Source: Bacteroidota bacterium
GTDB lineage: Bacteria > Bacteroidota > Bacteroidia > 2-12-FULL-35-15
DNA length: 48,979 nt
Assembly: GCA_023251835.1 (NCBI GenBank)
Contig: JAHEXZ010000032.1
Coordinates: 1-48,979 of the forward strand
Direction of reading: 5' to 3'
Position 1 is the first letter of the stretch, and each line of letters starts with the position of its first letter. Under the pieces are notes generated by a model. That model saw only the letters and a list, made by a program, of their open reading frames with translations. It made no database searches and was not told where the DNA came from. Both the position numbers and the translations under genes were made by a program. This document shows positions 1 to 7,893 of the stretch, piece after piece.

Positions 1-6
1 AAATTA

Positions 7-1566
7 ATGACCAGAAAAATAATAATAGGTTCCCGCGGCAGTGATTTAGCCTTATGGCAAGCTAACCATATATTACGTAAAGTGCAAAAGCTTGGGCTTA
101 TTGCAGAGATAAAGGTAATTGTTACACAGGGTGACCAAATCCAGAATCTTAGTTTTAATAAAATTGAAGGCAAAGGCTTTTTTACAAAAGAAATTGAAGA
201 AGCACTGTTAAATAAAGAGATTGACCTGGCTGTTCACTCTCAAAAAGATCTGCCTACCAGCTCTCCTGCAGGACTTATGATTGCGGCTGTTTCGGAACGT
301 GAAGATCCTGCTGATATAATTATTGTTCGTAAAGAATGTGTTGATAAATCATTAAAGTTTGCAGTTAAAAAAAATGGAATCGTAGGGACTTCATCACCCC
401 GAAGAAAATCGCAGTTATTGGCTTTCCGAAATGATATACAGGCTGAGGATTTAAGAGGCAATATACCTACACGTATTCAAAAACTAAGGGATAAAAAATA
501 CGATGCGATATTGATAGCGGCAGCCGGGGTTGAACGTTTAAAAATTGATTTAAGTGAATTTAAAGTGACACGTATTGACCCAAAAGAATTTATTCCTGCT
601 CCTGCACAAGGTGTATTGGGATTGCAAATTCGTGAAGATGATAACGAATTGTTTCAATACATCAACAAACTAAATTCAGAAAAGGTACAGGATATTATTG
701 GCATTGAGCGCAAGGTATTAAATCTGATGGATGGAGGCTGCCAACTGCCATTGGGTGTGTACTGTATAAAAGAAGATAATAAGTTTAAAGTGTGGGCATC
801 CAAAGCGGATACATGGGATAAAATGCCTAAACGCATTTATGCAGAATCATATACTGATGAAGGGTTTGCAGAAAAAATTGTTGAAAAAATAAGTGCTATA
901 AAACCAACATCTGTACTCATTACCCGTGATTTAACAAATGATTCATTTTTTAAAAATGTATTGGAGCAAAACGGATATAAAGTACATGGTATTTCCTTTA
1001 TAGAAACCAAAAAGGTTGTAATTACAGATATTCCAACAAGTGACTGGATATTTTTTTCGAGCTCAAATGCAGTTAAGTTCTTCTTTGAACAGGTTCCGCA
1101 ACTAAAGCCAAAAACAAAGTTTGGTGTAGTTGGAAAGGCCACAGAACATACATTAAAGCAATATAACAAAAATGCTGCTTTTGTAGGCTCTATCAATGAC
1201 ACCAAAATTGTTGGTAAAAAATTCGCAAAAACAGTAGGCACGGAAACGGTTTTATTTCCACAGGCAAAAGGCGGCCTACGTACCATTCAGCAGCAATTTG
1301 AAAATACCAATCAACTAACAGACCTTGTAGTATATGAAACAATAAAAAAAGAGAGCCACACTCTCCCTGCTGCTGAAATAGTGGTATTTACAAGCCCCTC
1401 AAATGTTACATCATTTTTTGAAAAATGGAATCTTTCTCCGAAACAAAAGGTGATTGCTATAGGTAAATCTACTGAAAAAAAATTAACTGAATATGGAATA
1501 ACTAACTGCATCTTACCTGTTACATTTGATGAAACGGGACTGGCAGAGGCTGTATTTGGGATATAA
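7..1566 (+). CDS. hemC/hemD: Hydroxymethylbilane synthase / uroporphyrinogen-III synthase fusion
   Basis: This cytoplasmic protein should carry out two consecutive steps of tetrapyrrole (haem) synthesis: polymerising four porphobilinogens to hydroxymethylbilane, then closing the ring to uroporphyrinogen III. Residues 1-300 are HemC: GSRGSDLALWQA at the N-terminus, DLAVHSQKDLPT, GTSSPRRKSQL, DLRGNIPTRIQKL, PAPAQGVLGLQ, and the dipyrromethane-cofactor cysteine, Cys245, in MDGGCQLPLG. Residues from about 300 to 519 match the low-conservation HemD fold: VLITRD near its start, FFSSSNAVKFF, VVGKATEHTL, VVYETIKKES, VVFTSPSNV and VIAIGKSTEKKL. The length (519 residues) equals the two enzymes added together, and no stop or start separates them. 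The ATG at 7 places the GSRGS motif at the usual distance from the N-terminus. The upstream gene lies outside the window. Confidence 0.95.
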   Translation: MTRKIIIGSRGSDLALWQANHILRKVQKLGLIAEIKVIVTQGDQIQNLSFNKIEGKGFFTKEIEEALLNKEIDLAVHSQKDLPTSSPAGLMIAAVSEREDPADIIIVRKECVDKSLKFAVKKNGIVGTSSPRRKSQLLAFRNDIQAEDLRGNIPTRIQKLRDKKYDAILIAAAGVERLKIDLSEFKVTRIDPKEFIPAPAQGVLGLQIREDDNELFQYINKLNSEKVQDIIGIERKVLNLMDGGCQLPLGVYCIKEDNKFKVWASKADTWDKMPKRIYAESYTDEGFAEKIVEKISAIKPTSVLITRDLTNDSFFKNVLEQNGYKVHGISFIETKKVVITDIPTSDWIFFSSSNAVKFFFEQVPQLKPKTKFGVVGKATEHTLKQYNKNAAFVGSINDTKIVGKKFAKTVGTETVLFPQAKGGLRTIQQQFENTNQLTDLVVYETIKKESHTLPAAEIVVFTSPSNVTSFFEKWNLSPKQKVIAIGKSTEKKLTEYGITNCILPVTFDETGLAEAVFGI

Positions 1567-1702
1567 TCCACAAAAACATTAAAACATGAAATGCCATCCC
1601 GAATTAAATTCGGAACAAACCGAGGATGAATATAGCTTATGGCGTATTCTCCAGCAACTGGCGGGGCAGGCATGTGGCTACTAAAAAACAAATTATATAC
1701 AC

Positions 1703-2929
1703 ATGAATTCAATACATGTAATAGTTGTTGGTGGAGGGGCAGCCGGTTTTTTTGCTGCAATTAATTGTGCACAATTGAATCCTGATTGTACTGTTACATT
1801 GTTAGAAAAAAGCACGAAACTACTGTCGAAAGTACGTATTTCAGGTGGTGGCAGATGCAATGTTACTCATGCTTGTTTTGATAACACCTTGTTGGTACAA
1901 AACTATCCCAGAGGCGAAAAAGAGCTACGCAATGCTTTTAGCAGGTTCTCTGTGGCAGACACTATTAAATGGTTTGAACAGCGCGGAATAAAACTTAAAA
2001 CAGAGGAGGATGGTCGCATCTTTCCTGTTACCAACACTTCTGAAACTATTGTCAATTGTCTATTACACGAAGCAGAGAAATCAGGTATTCAACTAAAACT
2101 GAATGTAGAAATAGCAGAAATTATTCAGAATACAGATTCAACATTTACAATAAAAGCAAATGGTGGAGGAAGTTTTAGCTGCGACAGATTAATCCTGGCA
2201 ACTGGTGGAAATACAAAAGATACAGCTTATGACTGGATAAGAAAATTGGGGCATACAATTATCACACCCATTCCTTCGCTGTTTACATTTAATATACCCA
2301 ACAATTCTATTACCCAATTGATGGGCATTTCAGTTCCTGATGCTAAAGTACGCATTGCAGGAACAAAGTTAGAAAGAGAAGGTCCCTTATTAATAACCCA
2401 TTGGGGATTCAGCGGACCTGCTATATTAAAAGCATCTGCCTGGGGGGCACGACAATTAAATGATTTAAAATACAACTTTACTGTATTAATCAGCTGGATG
2501 CCTAAGTACAATGAAGAAAAAATACGCATTGAATTTGCCAGTCAACGTGAGGAGAATCCTTCAAAATTAATTATAAATAGCTGTCCGTTTGAGCTGCCTA
2601 AGCGGCTATGGGAGCATTTTATAAGTAAAGCAGCCATTACCGAAGCAACCCGATGGGCTGATCTTACAAAGAAAAGTGCTAATATATTATCCAATACGCT
2701 TGTAAATGACGACTATAAAGTTGCAGGCAAGACCACATTTAAAGAAGAATTTGTTACCTGCGGAGGTGTTAGTTTAAAAGAGATTGACTTTACCACCATG
2801 CAGAGTAAGTTGGTTCCTAATCTCTATTTTGCAGGTGAAGTTATGGATGTGGATGGTATTACAGGCGGATTCAACTTTCAGCATGCCTGGAGCAGCGGAT
2901 GGATTGCTGCAAAAAATGCTATCTTATAA
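1703..2929 (+). CDS. HI0933/YhiN-family FAD-dependent flavoprotein
   Basis: This is a predicted cytoplasmic FAD-dependent oxidoreductase of the HI0933 (YhiN/BaiN-like) family. The N-terminal dinucleotide-binding motif VVGGGAAGFFAA is followed by LLEKSTKLLSKVRISGGGRCNVT, which is diagnostic of the family. A second FAD contact LILATGGNT lies near residue 165, and the C-terminus carries the family signature GEVMDVDGITGGFNFQ followed by HAWSSGWIAA. The length of 408 residues is normal. The physiological substrate of most members is unknown, so I assign the family only. The gene starts 136 bp after hemC/hemD. Its last 11 bp overlap the end of the convergent gene on the other strand. Confidence 0.9.
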   Translation: MNSIHVIVVGGGAAGFFAAINCAQLNPDCTVTLLEKSTKLLSKVRISGGGRCNVTHACFDNTLLVQNYPRGEKELRNAFSRFSVADTIKWFEQRGIKLKTEEDGRIFPVTNTSETIVNCLLHEAEKSGIQLKLNVEIAEIIQNTDSTFTIKANGGGSFSCDRLILATGGNTKDTAYDWIRKLGHTIITPIPSLFTFNIPNNSITQLMGISVPDAKVRIAGTKLEREGPLLITHWGFSGPAILKASAWGARQLNDLKYNFTVLISWMPKYNEEKIRIEFASQREENPSKLIINSCPFELPKRLWEHFISKAAITEATRWADLTKKSANILSNTLVNDDYKVAGKTTFKEEFVTCGGVSLKEIDFTTMQSKLVPNLYFAGEVMDVDGITGGFNFQHAWSSGWIAAKNAIL

Positions 2930-4505
2930 CTGTTACATGCCCCGTAATGGTATGTCTTTTCGCCTTTATATCTTTGTATACAATACGATATACGTACATA
3001 TCTATTTGTGATGAGCTTTCATCAATGCCAGCTCCCCCATCCCAGCTTTCGTGTATATCTTTGGTTCTAAAAACCTGGTTTCCCCATCTGTCAAAAATCC
3101 ACATATCAAAATTATCCTCTGAAATGCCATATCCACTCACGTTGAATACATCGTTAACATCATTGCCATCAGGCGAAAAAGCGGATGGGATATACAATGT
3201 AATAATATCCTGAACCCTTACATCATTTGTCACAGTGTCATTACAGCCGGATGTATTGTAAGCATACAATGTTACCGGATAATGGCCTGTATCTGCATAG
3301 ATATGATTCGGATTTTTAAGGACAGAAGTTGCACTATCTCCAAAATCCCAAAACCATGAAGTAGATGAATCCGATAAATTGTTGAAATAAGCAACTGGCT
3401 CCAAGCTATATATTTCTTCAGGAGTAACCATAAATTTGGCTACAGCAGTTGGCAAAATAGTTACAGATGTTGTATCTTTGCTCACACATGCCGGGGCTGT
3501 ATGTATTACAGTAACTATATAATCTCCGGCCATTGATGGAAGAGTATTATCAATAACAGGATTCTGAACAAAGGAAACAAATCCTGCAGGCCCTGACCAA
3601 CTGTAAGATGATCCGGGAACATCAGTAGCGGTTAAAGCAAGCTGCTCTCCGGCACAAAACGGACTATTATTACCAGCAGTTACACTACAATCAATAAATG
3701 CCTCATTAGGAGCCGTATAGTTCTTGTTAGTTGTACAAAACTCATCACCGGAAAATACCGCTGTTACAATACAAGTTGAACCATTACAAGGCAAACCCGT
3801 GAGGGTATAATTGGTAGAAGAGGGATTAAAAGGTGCATTGAATATTTGTGTAGCGCCAGAGCAGTTATTTGATATTGTTAATGTTCCTCCTAAAGGAGGA
3901 TTTGTATAATATATTGTACCAGTGAGATCATACGTAGTTCCATTGCAGGAACCAGGGTTTGCTGTGATACTATCCATTGAGCATAATATATTGCAATTTG
4001 TAGAGCCAGCCCCGGCAGTGCCTATATTGGATTGTGACAACGTTATATCTGCAGGAGTACTTTCATAATTGGTCAGCAAAAGAATATAAAATTCTCCTGT
4101 AACAGCATTATTAATAATACATGTTTCTATTGATGCCGTAGAATAACTGCAACTAACGGCAGCACCAGTTAACCCTGAAGCACAACCTGCGGCTGGCGAA
4201 GTAAAAGGTCCCCAGCAAATAAAATCAACATCAGTACCGGTTCCGGTAGCATCTACCTGGCTTATGCCAAGTTCAAGGTTTCCGGAAGTAGCTATTTGCA
4301 GGTAATACCAGGCAGGGTTAGGCTGGGTACCTAAACAATCATAGTTTGGTCCTGTAGGAGCAGTAGTATTTGTTGATGCCGGAAAGGTATAGGTGGTTCC
4401 AGAGCAAAAAGGAGAAGCTGTGGCACAATCTTCGCCCTGCCCCTTAATAATAAGGGGTAGAATATTAATTACAATACAAAAAAATAATTGTATCCTGCTC
4501 ATCAA
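2919..4505 (-). CDS. Secreted PKD-domain protein with gliding-motility-associated C-terminal domain (T9SS type B)
   Basis: A 528-residue exported protein. An N-terminal hydrophobic signal peptide (about residues 1-22) is followed by a Cys/Thr/Gly-rich region. Residues about 275-345 look Ig-like (a SYSWSGPAGF segment). A PKD domain follows, with the classical WFWDFGDSATS motif and the strand YPVTLYAYNTSGC. The last about 90 residues are the gliding-motility-associated (CHU_C) domain: IPSAFSPDGNDVNDVF, MWIFDRWGNQVF, SWDGG and the terminal GHVTVIR. In Bacteroidota this domain directs type IX secretion and surface attachment, so a cell-surface or adhesive role is inferred; no catalytic motif is visible. 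It converges on the flavoprotein gene with an 11-bp overlap. Codon 2 is also Met, so the start could be one codon later. Confidence 0.88.
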   Translation of the reverse strand: MMSRIQLFFCIVINILPLIIKGQGEDCATASPFCSGTTYTFPASTNTTAPTGPNYDCLGTQPNPAWYYLQIATSGNLELGISQVDATGTGTDVDFICWGPFTSPAAGCASGLTGAAVSCSYSTASIETCIINNAVTGEFYILLLTNYESTPADITLSQSNIGTAGAGSTNCNILCSMDSITANPGSCNGTTYDLTGTIYYTNPPLGGTLTISNNCSGATQIFNAPFNPSSTNYTLTGLPCNGSTCIVTAVFSGDEFCTTNKNYTAPNEAFIDCSVTAGNNSPFCAGEQLALTATDVPGSSYSWSGPAGFVSFVQNPVIDNTLPSMAGDYIVTVIHTAPACVSKDTTSVTILPTAVAKFMVTPEEIYSLEPVAYFNNLSDSSTSWFWDFGDSATSVLKNPNHIYADTGHYPVTLYAYNTSGCNDTVTNDVRVQDIITLYIPSAFSPDGNDVNDVFNVSGYGISEDNFDMWIFDRWGNQVFRTKDIHESWDGGAGIDESSSQIDMYVYRIVYKDIKAKRHTITGHVTVIR

Positions 4506-4616
4506 TTAAAGCAATTTCGGTATCAAATATACGATGAATAAAGTATAAAATAGTTGCATTCAACTTATAAAAATTTGATTAATAAACTTATATATATAAT
4601 TATGGTAAGTTGTACT

Positions 4617-4624
4617 TATCTTTG
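4617..4624 (+). promoter_or_regulatory. Possible Bacteroidota -7 box (TATCTTTG) for ispH
   Basis: TATCTTTG fits the Bacteroidota -7 consensus TAnnTTTG exactly and ends 23 bp before the ispH ATG. I do not see a clear TTG -33 element at the usual spacing, so this is a half-supported promoter. Confidence 0.35.
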
Positions 4625-4647
4625 AACTAACTTTTTTAAGATAAAAA

Positions 4648-5892
4648 ATGAAAACTTTTAATATTCCTGTTTTTTATAAAAGTTCCATTATTTCTAGAGT
4701 AAAAGAAATACGGAAAATCAATGACCCGCGCAAAAAAGACTTTAACCCTACCTTGCTTGATTTTGGTCCGGTTCGCTTTTATATTGCCCGCCATTTTGGT
4801 TTTTGTTATGGAGTTGAAAATGCAATTGAAATATCTTATAAAGCCATAGAGGAAAATCCTGAAAGACGTATATTTCTACTTAGCCAAATGATTCATAACC
4901 AGGAAGTAAATCAGGATTTACAGCAACGTGGTGCTCAATTTCTGATGGATACAACAGGCAGCCGGATTATTCCGTTCAGTGAGTTGAAAAAAAATGATAT
5001 TGTAATTATACCTGCTTTTGGCACAACTCTGGAGATTGAGCAGGAGCTTAATAAAATTGGTATTGAAATACATAAATACAATACTACCTGCCCTTTTGTG
5101 GAACGAGTATGGAAAAAGGCGGAAAAGCTGGGAGAAGATAATTACACCATTATTATTCACGGGAAATATAAACATGAAGAAACACGAGCCACATTTTCCC
5201 ATAGTGAAACAAATGCTCCTTCCATTATTATTAAGGATATTCATGAAGCCCGTATACTGGGTAATTTTATCTTAGGTACAGTTTCTTACAATGAGTTTGA
5301 AGCTGTATTTAAAGGAAAATATTCTGATAATTTTAATCCTAAAGAACATTTGAACCGTATAGGAGTTATTAATCAAACAACTATGCTTGCTACTGAAACA
5401 CAGGAAATAGTTGAATATTTGAAAGGAGTTATGGCTAAAAAATATGCTGTTGAGGATATAAAAGTTCATTTTGCTGATACCCGTGATACACTGTGTTATG
5501 CTACCAATGAAAATCAGGATGCTACTTATGGCTTACTTGAAAAAAATGCTGACCTGGCTATTGTTGTAGGAGGATATAATAGTTCTAATACTTCGCATCT
5601 TGTAGAACTGTGTGAACAGAAACTGCCAACTTATTTTATTTCATCAGCCAAAGAAATTGTTTCAAAAGAGCGCATCAATCATTTTTATTATTCCAATCAG
5701 GAACATCTGAGTACGGATAATTATCTTCCGAAAAAATATCCTGTAGATATTATACTTACAAGTGGTGCATCCTGCCCGGATTCATTGATAGATGCTGTGC
5801 TACAAAAAATACTTTCATTTTATCCGGATTCAAAAGAAATAGATGAGGTAATAAAGGAAGTTAGTAATCGGGAGTCGGGAGTTTGTAGTTAA
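4648..5892 (+). CDS. ispH: 4-hydroxy-3-methylbut-2-enyl diphosphate reductase (long form)
   Basis: This is the last enzyme of the non-mevalonate (MEP) isoprenoid pathway. It reduces HMBPP to IPP and DMAPP with an iron-sulfur cluster. The three cluster cysteines are visible: Cys53 in GFCYGVENAI, Cys148 in TTCPFVERVW and Cys376 in SGASCPDSLI. Other family blocks are IHNQEVN, IIHGKYKHEETRATFS, NQTTMLATET and GGYNSSNTSHLVELC. At 414 residues it is clearly longer than the roughly 300-residue enterobacterial enzyme, with an N-terminal extension of about 45 residues and an internal expansion, resembling the cyanobacterial/plastid-type long form. The ATG at 4648 follows a possible -7 box. The DUF3108 gene starts 7 bp after its stop, suggesting co-transcription. 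Confidence 0.94.
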   Translation: MKTFNIPVFYKSSIISRVKEIRKINDPRKKDFNPTLLDFGPVRFYIARHFGFCYGVENAIEISYKAIEENPERRIFLLSQMIHNQEVNQDLQQRGAQFLMDTTGSRIIPFSELKKNDIVIIPAFGTTLEIEQELNKIGIEIHKYNTTCPFVERVWKKAEKLGEDNYTIIIHGKYKHEETRATFSHSETNAPSIIIKDIHEARILGNFILGTVSYNEFEAVFKGKYSDNFNPKEHLNRIGVINQTTMLATETQEIVEYLKGVMAKKYAVEDIKVHFADTRDTLCYATNENQDATYGLLEKNADLAIVVGGYNSSNTSHLVELCEQKLPTYFISSAKEIVSKERINHFYYSNQEHLSTDNYLPKKYPVDIILTSGASCPDSLIDAVLQKILSFYPDSKEIDEVIKEVSNRESGVCS

Positions 5893-5899
5893 GTTAGAT

Positions 5900-6760
5900 A
5901 TGAAAAAGGAAAAGCATCTGTTATCTGTTAGTTGCCACAAAAAAAAATGGTGGATTTACGTTGTATGGATACTACTTCCTCTTATATCATCTGCACAAAA
6001 AAACTGCTCAGTAACAAATCAAACATTTCAGTCGGGCGAACAATTGAATTTTGTTGTTAATTATAACTGGGGAGCTATATGGATGACTATGGCAGAGGTT
6101 ACTTTTTCTGCAAATATTACCGAATTAAATGGCAGAAAAGTGTATCGTTTTACAGGTAATGGAGGTACTTATCCCAAATACGACTGGTTTTTTAAAGTAC
6201 GCGATATGTATGAATCTTATACAGATACAGTTACTTTAGCACCCATCCGTTTCAGAAGGGAAGTAAATGAAGGTAGCCATCATGCAAAAGATGATTATGT
6301 TTTCAATCATAAGAAAAACAAGGTGTATATATCTGAACAGAGGAAAGATAAATCAAGATTTGATTCTCTATCTATTACATCCTGCACCAATGATGTTATG
6401 ACTTCTATTTTTTATGCACGTTGCCTGGATTTTTCGGCATATCAACCAAATGATACAATACCCATTTCATTTGTACTGGATGGAGAAATTTTCAACTCCT
6501 ATATACGTTATGTAGGCACAGAAGTGATATATAGTGAGTTACTTGGAAATGTGAGATGCATAAAATTTAAGCCAAAATTGCTTGAAGGTACTATTTTCAA
6601 AGGAGGGGAAGGCATGACTGTTTGGGTTACGGACGACAAGAATAAAATGCCTGTTTATGTAGAAACTCCGATTATTGTTGGCACTATAAAAGTAAACCTA
6701 AATAAATACAGCGGACTGCGGCATCCAATTAATTGCTTTGTTTCTAAAGCGAAGGAATAA
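5900..6760 (+). CDS. DUF3108 domain-containing exported protein
   Basis: A 286-residue exported protein of the DUF3108 family, whose function is not established. A basic N-terminus is followed by a hydrophobic segment (WWIYVVWILLPLISSAQ, about residues 16-33) that looks like a cleavable signal. The mature part has the DUF3108 pattern: FQSGEQLNFVVNYNWGAIWM, KVRDMYESY, a central RFRREVNEGS strand and a C-terminal GEGMTVWVTDDKNKMPVYVE followed by GTIKVNL. A periplasmic or outer-membrane-associated location is inferred from the signal. It starts 7 bp after ispH and probably shares its transcript. A palindromic repeat starts at the first base after its stop and could end transcription. Confidence 0.85.
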   Translation: MKKEKHLLSVSCHKKKWWIYVVWILLPLISSAQKNCSVTNQTFQSGEQLNFVVNYNWGAIWMTMAEVTFSANITELNGRKVYRFTGNGGTYPKYDWFFKVRDMYESYTDTVTLAPIRFRREVNEGSHHAKDDYVFNHKKNKVYISEQRKDKSRFDSLSITSCTNDVMTSIFYARCLDFSAYQPNDTIPISFVLDGEIFNSYIRYVGTEVIYSELLGNVRCIKFKPKLLEGTIFKGGEGMTVWVTDDKNKMPVYVETPIIVGTIKVNLNKYSGLRHPINCFVSKAKE

Positions 6761-6830
6761 TATACTGAGGCGAATGAGTTTGCGGGTTTTTGCAAACCCG
6801 ATAGCTATCGGGTTATTCAGTCGAAGTATA
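6761..6830. repeat. TATACT-type palindromic repeat, copy a (with CCCGATAGCTATCGGG core)
   Basis: The 70-bp segment directly after the DUF3108 stop is an imperfect inverted repeat. Its outer ends TATACTGAGGCGAAT and the complement of ATTCAGTCGAAGTATA pair, and the inner 20-bp stretch at 6795-6814, AACCCGATAGCTATCGGGTT, is a perfect palindrome. A second nested hairpin (TGCGGGTTTTTGCA) sits beside it. Related copies are at 21099-21152, 31571-31645 and 32024-32090. It lies between two convergent genes, where it could act as a bidirectional terminator. Confidence 0.75.
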
Positions 6831-6867
6831 TTATCAGGAAAAAAAATTCAAACAAACGCTCAATTCA

Positions 6868-7893
6868 CTAATCAGGTGTAGTAAATTTAAATTCAATATC
6901 CTTCCGATGCGGTAACAACATTAATTCCTCAAACACAGAGGAAACTGATTTTTGTTCATATACAATTTTGTAGGTAGCATTAACAATAGGCATGTGAATG
7001 CCAAGCCTGTCAGCTTTTTCTTTCACAATTTTAAGCGTATAAATACCTTCGGCCACCTGTCCAATACTTTTTACTGCTTCTTCAAGAGTCAGGCCTTCGC
7101 TGAGTTTACGGCCAATTCTGAAATTCCTGCTAAGCTCAGAGTTGCAGGTAGCAATTAAATCACCAACACCAGCAAGTCCCAAAAATGTAGAAGGATTAGC
7201 TTTAAAATAAAAAGCGAAGCGACTCATTTCGCTCAATGCTCTTGCAATCATAAGACTTTTGGCATTTTCACCATAACCACCTGCCTGAATAATACCCGAA
7301 CAAATTGCATAGATATTTTTTAATGCTCCGGCAAGCTCAACACCATAAATATCTTCATTACCATATATTCTAATTGTTTTTCCACCTAATGCGTCCTGTA
7401 CTTTTTCAATTACTTCATTAAACCGGCTTGCAACCACACTTCCTACGGGTTTTCCTCTTAATATTTCAGCAGCAAAGTTAGGGCCACTCAACGCTCCTAT
7501 TTTAAGGCAGGGAGTTTCTTCTGCAAGCACCTCCGACATTGATTTAAATGTTTCCTGTTCAAAACCTTTGGTGGTTGTAACAAGAATCTGATCCCCTGTT
7601 ACATGTTTTCCAATTTCTTTCGCAACTCCTCTAAACGCCCTGCTGGGAATGCTTATAAATAGTAATGAAGAACCCGCAACAGCCTCTTCCAGGTCAGAGG
7701 TTGCCACTATAGCAGTTGGCAATGTAATTCCAGGAGCATATTTAGTATTCTCATTACGTGTATTTATTGAGTTAATAACCGCTTCATCTCTCAACCATAA
7801 TTTTACTTTTTCATGATTAGCGGCAAGCAGATAAGCAACTGTAGTTCCAAAAGAGCCACCACCAATAACCGTTACAACTTTGTTTGCAGCCAT
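6868..7893 (-). CDS. gpsA: NAD(P)-dependent glycerol-3-phosphate dehydrogenase
   Basis: This cytoplasmic enzyme reduces dihydroxyacetone phosphate to sn-glycerol-3-phosphate, the backbone of phospholipids. The N-terminal Rossmann motif is VIGGGSFGTTVA. Substrate and catalytic blocks follow: ALSGPNFAAEI, the lysine-containing GVELAGALKNIYAICSGI, and the family signature GLAGVGDLIATCNSELSRNFRIG. The length of 341 residues is normal. The ATG at 7893 lies inside the end of the upstream acyltransferase gene, a 22-bp overlap in a different frame that implies translational coupling. The pair would make and then use glycerol-3-phosphate. Confidence 0.96.
   Translation of the reverse strand: MAANKVVTVIGGGSFGTTVAYLLAANHEKVKLWLRDEAVINSINTRNENTKYAPGITLPTAIVATSDLEEAVAGSSLLFISIPSRAFRGVAKEIGKHVTGDQILVTTTKGFEQETFKSMSEVLAEETPCLKIGALSGPNFAAEILRGKPVGSVVASRFNEVIEKVQDALGGKTIRIYGNEDIYGVELAGALKNIYAICSGIIQAGGYGENAKSLMIARALSEMSRFAFYFKANPSTFLGLAGVGDLIATCNSELSRNFRIGRKLSEGLTLEEAVKSIGQVAEGIYTLKIVKEKADRLGIHMPIVNATYKIVYEQKSVSSVFEELMLLPHRKDIEFKFTTPD

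Noticed and set aside
837-1286. 149-codon ORF opposite hemC/hemD
   Set aside because: It is antisense to a well-supported gene, with no motif and no independent start signal.
1567-1702. Spacer with CCAGCAACTGGCGGGGC and GAATTAAATTC palindromes considered as another repeat element
   Set aside because: The palindromes are short, and I find no second copy in the window.
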